Source: Arachis hypogaea
Lineage: Eukaryota > Streptophyta > Magnoliopsida > Fabales > Fabaceae
Assembly (NCBI RefSeq): GCF_003086295.3
Contig: NC_092046.1
Coordinates: forward strand, 103,023,363 to 103,087,362
Direction of reading: 5' to 3'
Length of the DNA: 64,000 nt
This document shows, one piece after another, positions 43,103-54,758 of this stretch (the stretch's first letter is position 1; the number at the start of each line of letters is the position of its first letter). The notes below the pieces were generated by a model, which was not told the origin of the DNA, made no database searches, and saw nothing but the letters and a program-made list of their open reading frames with translations. Both the position numbers and the translations under genes were made by a program.

Positions 43103-44891
43103 TGATGAGTATTTTGGAGGAAAAATGAATTTTCTCCCAAAACACACAAATCTAACTGGCAAGTGCACCGGGTCGCATCAAGTAATAAAAACTCACGGGA
43201 GTGAGGTCGATCCCACAGGGATTGAAGGATTGAGCAATTTTAGTTTAGTGGTCGATTTAGTCAAGCGAATCAAGATTTGGTTGATGGTTTTGTGACTTGC
43301 AGAATTAAATTGCATTGAAGTAAAGAGAACAAGAAATAAATTGCTGAAACTTAAAGAACAAGAAATTAAATGGCAGAAACTTAAAGTGCAAGAAATATAA
43401 ATTGCGGAATCTTAAAGTGCAAGGAATGTAAATTGCTTGAAATGTAAAGGGGATTGGGACGTGGATTTGCAGAAATTAAACAAGGAAAAATAAATTTGCA
43501 TCAAACAGAAGAGTAAAAGGTGTTTGGGCTTGAACCGGATATGAAGCAGAAAAGTAAATGAACATAGAAAGCAGTAAACAGAGAAATGAAATGGGAAATT
43601 CAGATCTCAGGACTCAGAGACTAGAAACCCAAATCTAGATCTCAATGCCTTCCTAGATCCAACAAGAACAATTGCAAGGGAATTGTAAATTACAAAGAAA
43701 AGATGAAGAGCAATTAATCGGAAATGAAATTCAATTAACAGTAAAGAAACAGAGAGATCCAAGATTGAGATTGAAACAGAATTTCTTCAATTCTCCAATC
43801 CAAGATCCAAGACAAGTGTAAATGAAATTGAAAGCAATGAAACCAAAGAAATTAAAGTTCACTAAATAACAAAAGCTCTCCGAAAACTATTATGAAAATT
43901 CCAAAAGGAAAGCTCCCTAGAGAACTTGAATTCTATCCTATTTATACACTTTCTTCAAATGATCTTCAAGCCTTGAGTTGGGCCTTTGCTCTTGGTGGAA
44001 TTGGGTTGAAAGAGGCCTTGGTTAATTACTCTTGAAGTTTGGAGAAGAACCAAAGTGAACCAATTGAACCGGTTTTGAGGTTAGCAAAAGTTGGACCAAA
44101 AGTTGGAGCTAAAGTTAGGGGTCTAACTTTGGCTCCAACTTTTCATAGCAGCCCACAAAACTTGCTGGTATGAACGTTGGTGCCAACGTTAGGGGTCTAA
44201 CTTTGACCCTAACGTTGGCCTTGCCTTGTGTGCTAGTGGCGCCAACGTTAGCCACCAAGTTAGGGGGCTAACGTTGGCGCAAACTTTTGCTCCTCTTCCT
44301 TGAATTTTCATGTGCCAACGTTAGCCTCCAAGTTAGGGGTCTAACGTTGGCGCAAACGTTGGTGCCCAGGGGAGAAATTCATGTGCCAACGTTAGCCTCA
44401 AAGTTAGGGGGCTAACGTTGGCGCAAACTTTTGGTGCCCAGGGGAGAATTTTCAAGTTCCAACGTTAGCCTCCAAGTTAGGGGGCTAACGTTGGGGCTAA
44501 CTTTTCAACCAAAAGTTTGTGCAAAATTTTGATGCTAACTTTAGGTCCAGCTTCTTGCTTCCTGGTTCAATTTCACTTATTCCATTGTCTTCTCTTTACT
44601 CCTAGCTATTCCTTCTTGCTTCAACCTTTCTCCAAGCTTTCTTCACCTATCATTAATCAACCAAACTCATCAAAGCTATGCTCAAAATCATGAGATATTC
44701 ATTCTTTCATAATATGCAACAAATATAGCATAAAACCTCATGAAATGGCATGAATTCATATATGGTTGGTTCAATCAAGGGAAACATGAAAATCTACTCA
44801 ATTAGCTTGCTTGTAGCTCAAGAAAGTGCATAATTCTAATGAAAACAAGAGAAAAAGACTAGCTAAAATAGGCTAGGATGACTTGTCATCA
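43103..44891 (-). repeat. G: solo LTR of the C family inside D (1789 bp)
   Basis: The minus strand runs TGATGACAAGTC...AATACTCATCA, homologous to the C LTR. It is flanked by CTTAC on both sides (43098-43102 and 44892-44896). It has no internal region. It retains hairpins with arms CCAACGTTAGCC / GGCTAACGTTGG (44080-44530). It is shorter than the C LTR and clearly diverged from it. Confidence 0.92.
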
Positions 44892-45959
44892 CTTACCATT
44901 GTCACTAACATTCCAATGTGCCCCTATTTCTCACATTAGAGTCCACGTTAACTAGGTTAACGTGGCTTCTAACGTGGCCATGCTAGCCATCTCCAACATT
45001 AGTGACAAAGTTGAGTGTCACTAACGTTGGCTCATCATTCCCTTATCCACGTTAGCTTCCACGTTAACTAAGTTAACGTGGGAGTTAACGTGGCTCATAG
45101 TAGCTTGTGTGGGTTCATTCCAACGTTAGTGACAATGTTGGGTGTCATTAACGTTGGCGATCACCTCCCTTCTTCATGTTAACTTCCACGTTAACTATGT
45201 TAACATGGGAGTTAACGTGGCTTATTGGGGCTTGTGTGGGTTCCTTCCAACGTTAGTGACAATGTTTGGTGTCACTAACGTTGTCGACCACCTTGTTTCT
45301 TCACGTTAGCTTCCACGTTAACTAGGTTAACGTGGGAGTTAACGTGGCTTATTGTGACTTGGCCAACGTTAGTGATAAAGTTGAATGTCACTAACGTTGG
45401 CTTCCCCTTTACTTCTTAACGTTAGAGGCCACGTTAACTAAGTTAACGTGGCGACTAACGTGGCCACTTATGAGCTTGGTCCAACGTTAGTGATAATGTT
45501 AAGTGTCACTAACGTTGGCTCCATTTCCTTTCTTCCACGTTAGGGTTCACGTTAACTTAGTTAACGTGACTCTTAACGTGGGCAATGATGGCTTCGAGAG
45601 CGTTATTGGCAATTACTTTTCTCATTAACTTTGCAAGTTACTCCCATTCCACGTTAGTGTTAACGTTAGCGTTACTAACGTACCCACTAATGTGGTTCTT
45701 CTTTGCTTCCTTTGTCCTGAAATCAAGCTATAAAGTGCATCAAAGTTCTAGTCCAAGTCATGGGAAATGCAACATCCAATTTGTCATTAAACTCATGCAA
45801 AATCCTCATGAAATCATGTAAAGTGCACAATGTATGCTTGAATCAAGATGTAAGTGAATATCTACCCAAAACTAGCTTATTTCCTAAGGAAATGCATGAA
45901 ACTACCCTAAGAACAGTAAAGAAAAAGTCAGTGAAACTGGCCAAAATTCCCTGGCATCA

Positions 45960-45964
45960 GTGCC
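45960..45964. repeat. Target site duplication GTGCC, right of D
   Basis: Partner of 32492-32496. Confidence 0.92.
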
Positions 45965-46428
45965 AAGTAATTTTTGCTTCCTTAGGGTTTATTTGTTTTG
46001 TCACCATTTCTGTCTCTTTTCGTGGTTGTATCAAAGTCTTGGCTTTTGTGGATTTGTTGGTAGATTTGAGGTTATAGCCTTGAAAAGCTTTTGTGGCTTC
46101 GATGATAAAATGTCAGTAGGAAATGTTATAACTTTGATATTTTTTGTTAGTGATGATGACTTTCTTGCTGCTTTGTGTGGAGTGATGTTTACTAAGGAAG
46201 GATTGTGTTTTCTTGTTGCGAGATGTTTAGGGCACAGACCATTGATTTCCTTTTTTCCTAGTTCTTGCCTTGTTATTGCCTCCAAAGGGTGCCCCTGGAC
46301 TTTAGCATGAATCCCGGGGTTTTCCTTTTACTGTCGTGTCTGACTCTTGATGTTCATATGTTATTGTCCAAATGTTTCCATATTTGCCTGAGTTGTTTGG
46401 TAGTAACCCATTTTTTTTCTTCCTGTAG

Positions 46429-48386
46429 GAATAGTTGACCTATGTCTTCTCGCAAAAATATTGTTGAGATGTCTACTAAGATCCCGGATGGCATGTCTGA
46501 CTGGCTGGACTCCATCGTTTTGATGTGTGTTACCGTGGCTGACCCTGAGTATTGTGTGCGACTTAGGAGGCACCATAGGATTTGTAGTAATAGGGATCAA
46601 GAGAAAAATTACGAGTTAGTGTCACCTGACCCTGAGGAGAGGGTTAGTTTTCCTTCTTTGACTCAAGGAGAACATCCCTTTTTCTATGCTTATGACTATT
46701 TCTTCAGTCAATTAAACATTACCATTCCTTTTACCCCTTTTGAGACCGAGCTGTTGTGGTCCTGCAATGTAGCTCCTTCTCAACACCACCCGAACTCTTG
46801 GGACTTCATAAAAATCTTCTAATTGTTATGTCAGGAACTGGATATCCGACCCACCGAAACTCTTTTTGTGTTGACGAAGCCTGGGGTAGCTAAGAAGAAA
46901 GCTTCTTGGATTTCTTTCCGAGCTACCCAAGGAAAGAAAGTGTTCTCTATGTATGACGACTCCTTTAGGGATTTTAAAAACTACTATTTCAAGGTCCGAG
47001 CTGTTGAGGGAGCTCGGCCCTTCTTCTTGGATGAAAATGATGAACATACCTTCCCTTTATACTGGCAGAAGATTGTAGTAGTAGCTAGGTACTCCTGGGA
47101 AAGTCTGGATGAGGTTGAGCAGGCCTTTGTAAATATGTTAGAGGAAAGTTAGGGAGAGCCTCCCCATCTTGACACGAAGAAGTTTTTAGGAGATCCTTCC
47201 CTTCTTCGGGCTGAAATGGGTAGTCGCCGACTTCTTTTATAGCTTTTCTTTGTTTGTTTGTTTGTTTGCCAATCTATCCCTTTCTTAATTGCAACTTGAT
47301 TTTTCCTGTTTTCCTATTTCAGAAATGGTGAAGTCTGCAAATTCCATGAAGGCCTATCATCGGGATAAGAAGGTGACTGCCGCTCATAACATCTCGGCAA
47401 AGGCTTCAGTTGAAGGATCTACTCAAGTTCCTCCGAGGAAGCCGACCTTGGACACCTCTGGACTGAGGAAAATTATCCCAACTCCTCAGGTTCATGTTAT
47501 TCCTTCTGATCCTCTCCATTCAACCTCTGGTGCTACCCCTTCTCCTTCTGCTGATCCTCCTCCTAAAAAACAGAAGACTGTGGATCCTTATGACTTGGAC
47601 GCCCCTGATTTTGATGCTGTGGGATTTGTTGATAATCAAATTGCTCCTTATGGTTGACTTCCCATGGATGTGTCCATCCTTCATCACTTAAATTTTATTA
47701 CCAGTAACAATATTCAGATGGCCCATATGGGAGCAGCTCTATTCCGTACTGTTCAGGGTTCCCCAGTCCATGCGACTAAGGCTTTCCTGGAGGATGCCTA
47801 ATCGGATTTTGATATAATCAAGGGGGTGAAGGATGAGTTTGATGCTAGGGTAATTAAGCTAGAGTTGAATTTGGAGAAGGAAAAGTCCCGGGCTACCAGG
47901 GTTGAGGCGGCTGCAAACTTCGCGAAGGAGATGGCAACGAAACACAAGGAGAGTTACACCCGCACTTATGCCGAGGTATTGGAGCTGAGGGAGAGGCTTG
48001 ATTCTGCCCGTGTGGATTACGCCGATCTCCAGGGTCATCTTGTAGATAATGTGACGGGTGCTTATGAAAACTTAAAGGCACATGTCCGAGTTCTCGCTCC
48101 AGAACTCGACCTCACTCTCTTCAACCTGGACAATATGGTGGAGGATGGCAAGGTAGTGCCTACTCCAGATGATGAAGATGATGGGCCTCTTCCTGCACAG
48201 TCGGCCAAACCTTCTGCAGCCACAACTTCTTCAACTCCTTCTGCTGAGGTCGACCATTCTGAGCCTGATCCTGATTGTCAAATTCTTAATCGGGAGGATG
48301 GGACTGTGGACACTACTCCCATGAAGATCATTCCTCCTCCTTCAGCCATGGATGCTACTACTGGGGAAACTTTGAACCCCTTATAA
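46429..48386 (+). pseudogene. E1 antisense spliced gene (putative gypsy-type transposon family), decayed
   Basis: It lies opposite to and downstream of pol. A 3' splice site TTCCTGTAG ends at 46428, and ATG is at 46442. Exon 2 (46429-47219) encodes MADW-like MSDWLDSIVLMC, NYELVSP, FFYAYDYFF, PFTPFETELLWSCNVAPSQ, HPNSWDFIKIF and KKASWISFRATQGKKVFSMY. This matches what I recall of Pfam PF04195. An intron (47220-47322, GT...TTTCAG) interrupts in phase 1. Exon 3 (47323-48386) encodes a linker with PPKKQKTVDPYDLDAPDF (possible NLS), a long coiled coil (LNLEKEKSRATRVEAAANFA) and a conserved end (DPDCQILNREDGTVDTTP). In-frame stops: 46820, 47150, 47655 and 47799. The paralogue in E2 is broken at other places. 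A predicted 5' UTR intron of about 670 bp (32289-46428 without D) contains D. Product role unknown. Confidence 0.75.
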
Positions 48387-49573
48387 TTTCTTTGTTTTAT
48401 CTGTACAGCCCGATTTGTGGGCTCTTGAACTCTATTTTCTGTAACTTGTCTATGGTTGGCTCTTTTGACTTTTAGTTGCTTCTATGTAACTTTATAAGTA
48501 GAAAAACAAAATACTTTAAACTCTTGAGCTCCTCTTTTAGGTTGCCTTCTGAGTCTTTATTGATAGCTGTATTTTTTTTTATACGTTGATCGTTCTTTTG
48601 CAGCCTTTGCAAATTTTTGTAGAGAGTTGGTACTTCTGCTTGTCCGACAACTTTTAATCATTTCTGGTTTTGTCCACTCTCTGCTTTGGTCGAGGTGATC
48701 TTTAGGGCTATTTTGTCTGACAACTTTTTTAGTGTTATCATAGAACCTTTTTTAGTTAATCTGAACAATTTTGATAGCCTTGTTGTGGAGCTGTGGCTTT
48801 TTGGGTAAAGCTGTGTCCCTTTTAGCGCACGCTTTTCGTTGGTCCGACTTCTCTTGTCGATACTTCTTAAGTTATTTTTAGTAGTCTATTTTTAGTCAGG
48901 CCTCGTTGGGCCACTTTTTATGGATTACTTTCTATAACTTTTTGCATTGATCGGTTTGGTTCGTCTTTTTCTTTGCCGGTCCTTCTTAAGTTATTTTTAG
49001 TAGTCCATTTTTAGTCAGACCTCGTTAGGTCGCATTTTATGGATTACTTTTTATAACTTTGGTCGTTTTGGTTCGACTTCTTCTTTGTCGGTCCTTCTCA
49101 AGTTATTTTTAGTAGTCCATTTTTAGTCAGACCTCGTCAGGCCACTTTTTATGGATTACTTTTTATAACTTCTTGCATTAATCTATTTTTATTGCTTTCA
49201 CCTTGCCGACTTCTTTGTGATCGCAAGATGAATTTGGTTTTCATCTTGCCGACCTTGTCGTGATCGGGCGATGAATTTGGTATTCATCTTGCCGACCTTG
49301 TCGTGATCAGGCGATGAATTTGGTTTTCATCTTGCCGACCTTGTCGTAACCGGGGGATGAATTCATGCGCTCAGATTAATGCGCCTTGATAGGAAAATTT
49401 TTAAGGAATCTGAAAAACTTTATTCAAATAGAAAATAGAAAATAGACAAGAATATATACATATAAGTGCTTACCCTTCTAGGTCGGGCAATTTTGTAAAT
49501 CTTGGCCTAGCGCCTCATTAAAAAACCTTTTTAGGAAAAAGAGTGCACCTTGACCTAAGATCTTTATCACTTT
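48387..49573. repeat. Tandem repeats between the antisense gene and pol of E1
   Basis: No gene. About three units of 112-119 bp (48840-49190) carry AAGTTATTTTTAGTAGTC and GACCTCGTxxGGCCxxTTTTTATGG. Three units of about 43 bp (49200-49362) carry GATGAATTTGGTTTTCATC and TTGCCGACCTTGTCGTGATC. The convergent antisense gene and pol end on either side. Confidence 0.8.
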
Positions 49574-50838
49574 CTAACTATAGTACCTTCTTAGGTTACA
49601 GGCATGCCAAGACCTTGGTAGCTCTCGCCCCTCGAGGTCGGACACCTTGTAGTAGCCTTTTCCCAATACCTCTATAACTCGGTAAGGCCCTTTCCAGTTA
49701 GCTGCTAGCTTCCCTTCTTCTGATCGACCTACTCCGATGTCATTTCAGATTAGGATGAGATCGTTGTTGGTGAAACTTCACTGGACTACCTTCTGGTTAT
49801 ACCTTGAAGCCATTCGACGCTTTAACGCTTCCTCTCTAATCCGAACTCTTTCTTGGACTTCGGGTAGTAGGTCGAGTTCTTCCCTTTGAATTTGGGAGTT
49901 GGCCTCTTCATTGTAGAGGATCATTCTGGGGGATCCTTCTTCGATCTCTACTAGGATTATTGCCTCCATTCCGTAAGCGAGACGGAAGGGTGATTCTCCT
50001 GTGGAAGAGTATGGAGTAGTCCGATATGCCCGTAGGACTTGTGGAAGCTCTTCAGCCCAAGTTCCCTTTGCGTCCTGTAGTCTCTGTTTTAACCCAGCTA
50101 GTATGACTTTGTTGGCAGCTTCTGCCTGCTCGTTGGCTTATTGGTGTTCTACGGATGTGAATTGGTTCTTTATTTTCAAGTCGGCTACTAAGTTCCTGGA
50201 GCCTGTGTTTGTGAATTGGGTGCCATTGTCTGTGGTGATGGAGTAAGGGACCCCGAACCTTGTAATAATGTTCCTGTACAAGAATTTTCGACTTCTTTGA
50301 GCGGTGGCATTGGCTAGGGGCTCTGCCTCAATCCATTGAGTGAAATAGTCCACCCCTACAATGAGGAACTTGACTTGTCCCGATCCTTGGGGAAAGGGTC
50401 TGAGGAGGTCTAGGCCCCATTTTGCGATGGCCAGGGTGACATTACACTGATGAGCTCTTCTGGTGGAGCGATGTGGAAGTTAGCATGCTTCTGACATGGT
50501 GGGCTTGTCTTGACGAACTCTGTCACTTTTTTGTGTAAGGTTAGCCAGAAGAATCCAGCTCAGAGTACCTTTTTGGAAAGAGCTCGTGCTCCCAAGTGGT
50601 TGCCACACATGACATTATGTACTTCTTCCAAGACCTCCCTTGTATTGGAAGTCGGTACGCATTTTAGGAGGGGTGTCGAGATTCCTCTCCTATATAAGAT
50701 GTCACCCACCATAGTGTAGCACTGTTCTTCTCGTATCAACCTCTTTGCCTCCTTCTTATCTGTGGGGAGTGTCTCTGTCTTGAGGTAGTTGATAATGGGG
50801 GTCATCCACCCTTGATCCAAACCAGATATGGCTAGCAC
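49574..50838 (-). pseudogene. int: E1 integrase, fragmented
   Basis: Pieces in several frames: an N-terminal zinc-binding region (EVHNVMCGNHLGARAL, 50650-50560); the catalytic core with D in MDYFTQWIEAEPLA and D in TTDNGTQF (50353-50138) and the later E-containing NEQAEAANKVILAGLK after a stop; then VEIEEGSPRMILYNEEAN to RMASRYNQKV (49969-49778). It ends WHACNLRRYYS with TAG at 49576-49574. E1 and E2 align piece by piece. It would insert cDNA into the genome; not functional as read. Confidence 0.75.
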
Positions 50839-51397
50839 CCTTTCTTCATCTGTGAACGATGGGCTTTGTAATGTTTCCTGGATGAGGCTTCTGTTATTGC
50901 CCCTGGTTTGGTGCTGACTAGTTTTGAGAGTGCATCCGCCCGAGCATTCTGTTCTTGAGGTATATGTTGGACCTCATATTCCTTGATCTGCCCGAGCTGT
51001 TCTCTAGTTTTGTCAAGATATTTCTTCATGGTAGGGGCCTTAGCTTGGTAGCTCCCTTCTATTTGTGAGGTAACTACTTGTGATCACTGAAGATGGTGAG
51101 CTTTTAGACTCCTGCCTCCTTAGCCAGCCTCAAACCAGCTAGTAATGTCTCATATTCAGCTTGATTATTTGAAGCAGGGAATTTGAACTTTAGTGAGAGT
51201 TCGATTTGGGTTCCCTAATCGCTTTCTATTATCACACCTGCGCCACTCCCGGTTTTGTTTGAAGAGCCGTCCACGTAGAGATTCCATCTTGTGGGAGTTC
51301 CCGGGGTATTAGTGTACTCGGCAATGAAGTCGGCCAGGTACTGTGATTTGATGGCTGTCTGGGCTTCATATTGAAGATCAAATTTGGACAACTCCAT
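50832..51397 (-). pseudogene. E1 second (archaeal-like) RNase H, fragmented
   Basis: MELSKFDLQYEAQTAIKSQY followed by WNLYVDGSSNKTGSGAGVII (51300-51215) gives the first catalytic aspartate. After a stop the domain continues with YLDKTREQLGQIKEYEVQHI and ARADALSKL (51029-50900). A second RNase H after the Ty3 one is, to my knowledge, the hallmark of the Tat lineage. Confidence 0.7.
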
Positions 51398-51479
51398 CGC
51401 CCATTGCAGGATTCTTTCCGCTAAGTCTGTTTTTTATAGGATGCCTTTTATGGGCTGGTTGGTCCGAACCTTGATAGTG

Positions 51480-52484
51480 GGCGCTTGAAAGTACGAGCAA
51501 AGTCGTTGAGAAGTGAGAATGAGTGCGTAGGAAAACTTTTCTATCTTTTGATAGTTCAGTTTGGCCCCTTATAAAGCTTTGCTGATGAAGTAGATGGGTT
51601 GCTGTTCACCCTCGTTTTCTCTGACAAGTGCTGAAGCGATCACCCGATTTTCTACTGCGAGATATAATATGAGTACTTCTCCTTCCCGTGGTCGGGTAAG
51701 AAGTGGTGGTTGTCCCAAGAATTTTTTGAAATCTTAGAAGGCTTGCTCACACTCTGTTGTCCACTCAAACTTCTTTTCTTTCTTTAATATGGCGTAAAAG
51801 GGAAGAGATCTGATGGCTGAGCCGGCTAGAAACCTGGACAGGGCTGCAAGTCTTCCATTGAGCTGTTGTACTTCTTTGATGCAAGTCAGGCTTTTCATGT
51901 CGAGTATAGCCTAACATTTATCTGGGTTTGCCTCGATTCTTCTTTGCGTGAGCATGAAGTCCAAGAATTTATCAGCTTCTTCTGCAAAGGTGAATTTTGT
52001 GGGATTTAAGTCGCATTTCATGCTTTCTGATGGTGTCGAACACTTTGGTTAGGTCGGGCAATAAGGATTCCTCACTTTGTGTTTTTACTAGCATATCGTC
52101 TACGTAAACCTCCATTAATTTCCCAATGTGGCCTGCAAAGACTTTGTTCATCAATCTTTGGTAGGTAGCTCTTGCGTTTTTGAGCCCAAATGGCATGACG
52201 ATATAGCAGTAGTTTGCTTTTGGGGTTAAGAACGAGGTCTTTTCTTGGTCGGATGGATACATTGGGGTTTGATTGTATCCTGAATAAGCATCCATGAATG
52301 AGAGGTATTTGTATCCGGAAGAGGCATCTATTAGAGCATCTATACTTGGGAGTGGGTAGGGATCTTTTGGACAGGCTTTATTGAGATCGGTGTAGTCAGT
52401 GCACATCCGCCACTTCCATTTGACTTCTTTACCAAGACCACATTGGCTAACCATAGTGGATACTTGACCTCTCTTATGAATCAT
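51480..52484 (-). pseudogene. RT: E1 reverse transcriptase and first RNase H, decayed
   Basis: The open stretch 52484-51972 encodes KWRMCTDYTDLNKACPKDPY, YKYLSFMDAYSGYNQ, YIVMPFGLKNARATYQRLMN and the catalytic MEVYVDDMLVK (YVDD near 52095-52106). A frameshift joins it to the preceding protease frame. The connection and RNase H (51480-51970) are recognisable only by alignment to E2. It copies element RNA into DNA; inactive here. Confidence 0.8.
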
Positions 52485-53437
52485 GCCTCCAGTAAGGCCT
52501 GTACTTGCTCCTCCACAGCTTGGGACTTTTTCGGTCTGAGCTTCCTGCGACTCTGCTGCACTGACCGAGATTCTAGGTATACCAATAATTTATGGAACAT
52601 TAGCTTAGGATCTATGCCCGGCATGTCTGCGGCCCTCCATGCAAAGAGATCGGCGTTATCCTTTAGGAATTCTATCAGGGACTCTTTTAAATTTTCCTTT
52701 AAAGTTGTCCCAACATTTGTTGTGCTATCCCGGGCATCGCCAATTTGGACATCTTCAGTCTCGCCTTCCAGCTGTGGACGAAGTTCCTTGCGAGCTCGGA
52801 CTCCCCCGTGCTCAATAGTGTTGACTTCCTCTCTTTTGGGGTTGCCTTTAAGGTTTAGACTTTCATTGTAATAGTGTCGTGCGATTTTTTGGTCTCCCTT
52901 TATCGTGGTGATCCCCTCCGAAATTGGGAACTTCATACAGAGATGTGGAGTTGAGACCACTGCGGTGAGCTGGTTCAGTGTTGTTCGACCTATTAGGGCG
53001 TTGTAAGCTGAGCTCACATCAACTACGATATAGTCTATGTTGAGTGTCCTTGACCGGGATCCCTTTCTAAAGGTTGTGTGTAGTGAGATATTTCCAAGTG
53101 GTTGGATTGCAGTATCTCCCAGTCCGAACAAACTATTTGGGTATGCTCTGAGCTCTTTATCTTGCAAACGGAGTTTGTCGAAGGCGGATTTGAACAAGAT
53201 ATCTGCAGAGCTTCCTTGGTCTACCAATGTTCTATGGAGATTAGCATTGGCCAGTATGATGGTAATGACCATGAGATCATCATGTCCCGGGACAATGCCT
53301 GTTGCGTCTTCTTGGGTGAAGGTAATGGTGGGGAGGTCGGATGGCCTCTCTCCTTCCTCAACATGATATACCTCTTTAAGGTGTCTTTTCCGAGAGGATT
53401 TAGAGATCCCTCCTCTTGCGAATCCTCCATTTATCAT
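52481..53437 (-). pseudogene. pro: E1 protease and RT linker
   Basis: An open frame of 318 codons. Protease region: LMVITIILANANLHRTLVDQ with active-site-like DQGSSADILF, LFGLGDTAIQPLGNI, NIDYIVVDVSSAYNALIGRT. The usual catalytic triplet would be DTG or DSG; here, as in E2, it reads DQG. The rest is an acidic/basic linker and the beginning of RT (DNADLFAWRAADMPGIDPKL, VEEQVQALLEA). Part of a polyprotein; no ATG of its own is required. Confidence 0.75.
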
Positions 53438-53545
53438 ATGAACATGTCTCTCAGGAGTGTGAGGTGGTCGTTCAGCTCGTCTAACCTCTTCATCCCTTCT
53501 TCTTTTTCTTGGTTCATCTGCTTTGTTGGCTAAGTACCGATCTAG

Positions 53546-54717
53546 TCACCCTTCTCTTGCCAATTTCTCTAAGACATTCTTTAGGTCGAAGCACTCGTTA
53601 GTAGGGTGTCTGTAGATTCGGTGGTATTTGCAGTATTCTATCCGAGTTTCCCCTCCTTTTTTGCTTTTAATTGGGTGAGGTGGTGGGATCTTCTCAGTGT
53701 TGCATATTTCTCGATAAACATCCATAAGAGACACTCGGAGAGGGGTGTAATTGTTGTATTTTCTAGGCTTCTCACCGGGTTGATCTTCTTTTTTCTTGGA
53801 CTCTTTATCCTTGTCCTTAGATGGGTAGGAGAATCCAGGTTTTGAGGTCTCTCCTAGTCGTGAGGTCTCCTCCATGTTAATATATTTCTCTGCCCGTTCC
53901 TATACTTAATTTAAGGATGTGGGATGCTTTTTTGATATGGAGTGGCTAAAAGGTCCTTCTCTCAAGTCATTGATGAGACCCTTGATGGCTACTTTTGTTG
54001 GCAAACTTTGTATGTCCAGACACGCTTTGTTGAATCTTTTCATGTAGTTTCAAAGACTCTCCCGATCTCCTTACTTGATCCCTATTAGGCTTGGGGCATG
54101 TTTGGCTTTGTCCTTCTGGATGGAAAATCTGGTAAGAAATTTTTTGGCTATGTCCTCAAAACTTGTGATAGATCTAGGAGGCAAACTGTCGAACCACTTA
54201 ATTGTATCTTTGTTAGAGTAGTCGGGAAGGCTTTGCATCGAATAGCGTCCGAGGCGTCGGTGAGATATATTCTGCTTCTGAAATTGCTAAGATGATGGCT
54301 TGGATCAGAGGTACCGTCGTATGGGGTCATGTCAGGAGCTTCAAAATCCTTCGGGACTTTAGCTTTCATGATCTCTTTGGTGAAGGGATCTTGGTCCTTA
54401 TGGGAGCTTTCCTCGTGACTGGACCAAACTGTTTTAGTTTTAAGATCAGCCTCGAGTTTTAGGAGCTTGTCTTCTAGCTCTCGGCGTCGTCTGGCTTCAC
54501 TCCGGAGGTCCCTCTCGGCTTCGCGCTGGTGTTTGGCTTCCTGTTCAAGCTGTTTGAGACGATCCTGCTATTCTAGAAGGACATCTAAAATTTCTATATT
54601 TGGAGAATGTTTGTCCCCGTTTGGTTGAGGTTTATCCTTTGGTGTGATGTCCGCGTTCTTATGCGGCGTTCTTTCTTCCAAACCAGAGTTATGGTCATTG
54701 TCAAGGTTGTCCGCCAT
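53546..54717 (-). pseudogene. gag: E1 Gag, broken
   Basis: ATG at 54717, 22 bp after the PBS. Residues 1-115 are a charged coiled coil (LKQLEQEAKHQREAERDLRS) with a TAG at 54570-54568. The gag core starts at about residue 117 (MKAKVPKDFEAPDMTPYDGT, SDPSHHLSNFRSRIYLTDAS, CKAFPTTL). A frame change near 54190 and further stops interrupt it. The end (53875-53546) has a zinc-knuckle-like CKYHRIYRHPTNEC (CX2HX4HX4C). Confidence 0.78.
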
Positions 54718-54739
54718 GATAGTGGAATAACTTCCAGGC

Positions 54740-54758
54740 TCCCTGGCAACGGCGTCAA
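54740..54758 (-). other. E1 primer binding site
   Basis: The minus strand reads TTGACGCCGTTGCCAGGGA directly at the LTR end. It is a variant of the TGGCGCCGTTGCCGGGGA site with the LTR-proximal bases changed. Confidence 0.75.

Larger units (their letters stand above)
32497..45959 (-). mobile_element. Element D: Athila-like LTR retrotransposon lacking RT and integrase core
   Basis: LTRs lie at 32497-34973 and 41629-45959 (the latter enlarged by solo LTR G), with TG...CA ends and 5 bp duplications GTGCC. The PBS (41605-41622) adjoins the right LTR, so the element reads leftwards. Its internal region (34974-41628) encodes intact gag, a protease in the same frame after one TAG, and a pol C-terminal tail. 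A downstream sense ORF and a 3' UTR follow. RT, RNase H and the integrase core are absent, so it is non-autonomous. It is inserted in the intron of the E1 antisense gene. Confidence 0.9.
41629..45959 (-). repeat. Element D 5' LTR, interrupted by solo LTR G
   Basis: The plus edges are TGATGCACGA and CTGGCATCA. Without G it is about 2.5 kb and pairs with 32497-34973. A 228 bp segment (41745-41972) is unrelated to the other LTR. TATATATA lies at about 42661-42668. The palindrome array is split by G. Confidence 0.88.

Noticed and set aside
45585..46310. Plus-strand ORFs spanning the D right LTR edge and E1 intron
   Set aside because: They cross an insertion boundary (45959/45960) and a predicted intron, so are chance frames.
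52443..53533. Plus-strand ORFs of 109-143 residues opposite E1 protease/RT
   Set aside because: Antisense shadows of pol with no motifs of their own. The real antisense gene lies further left.
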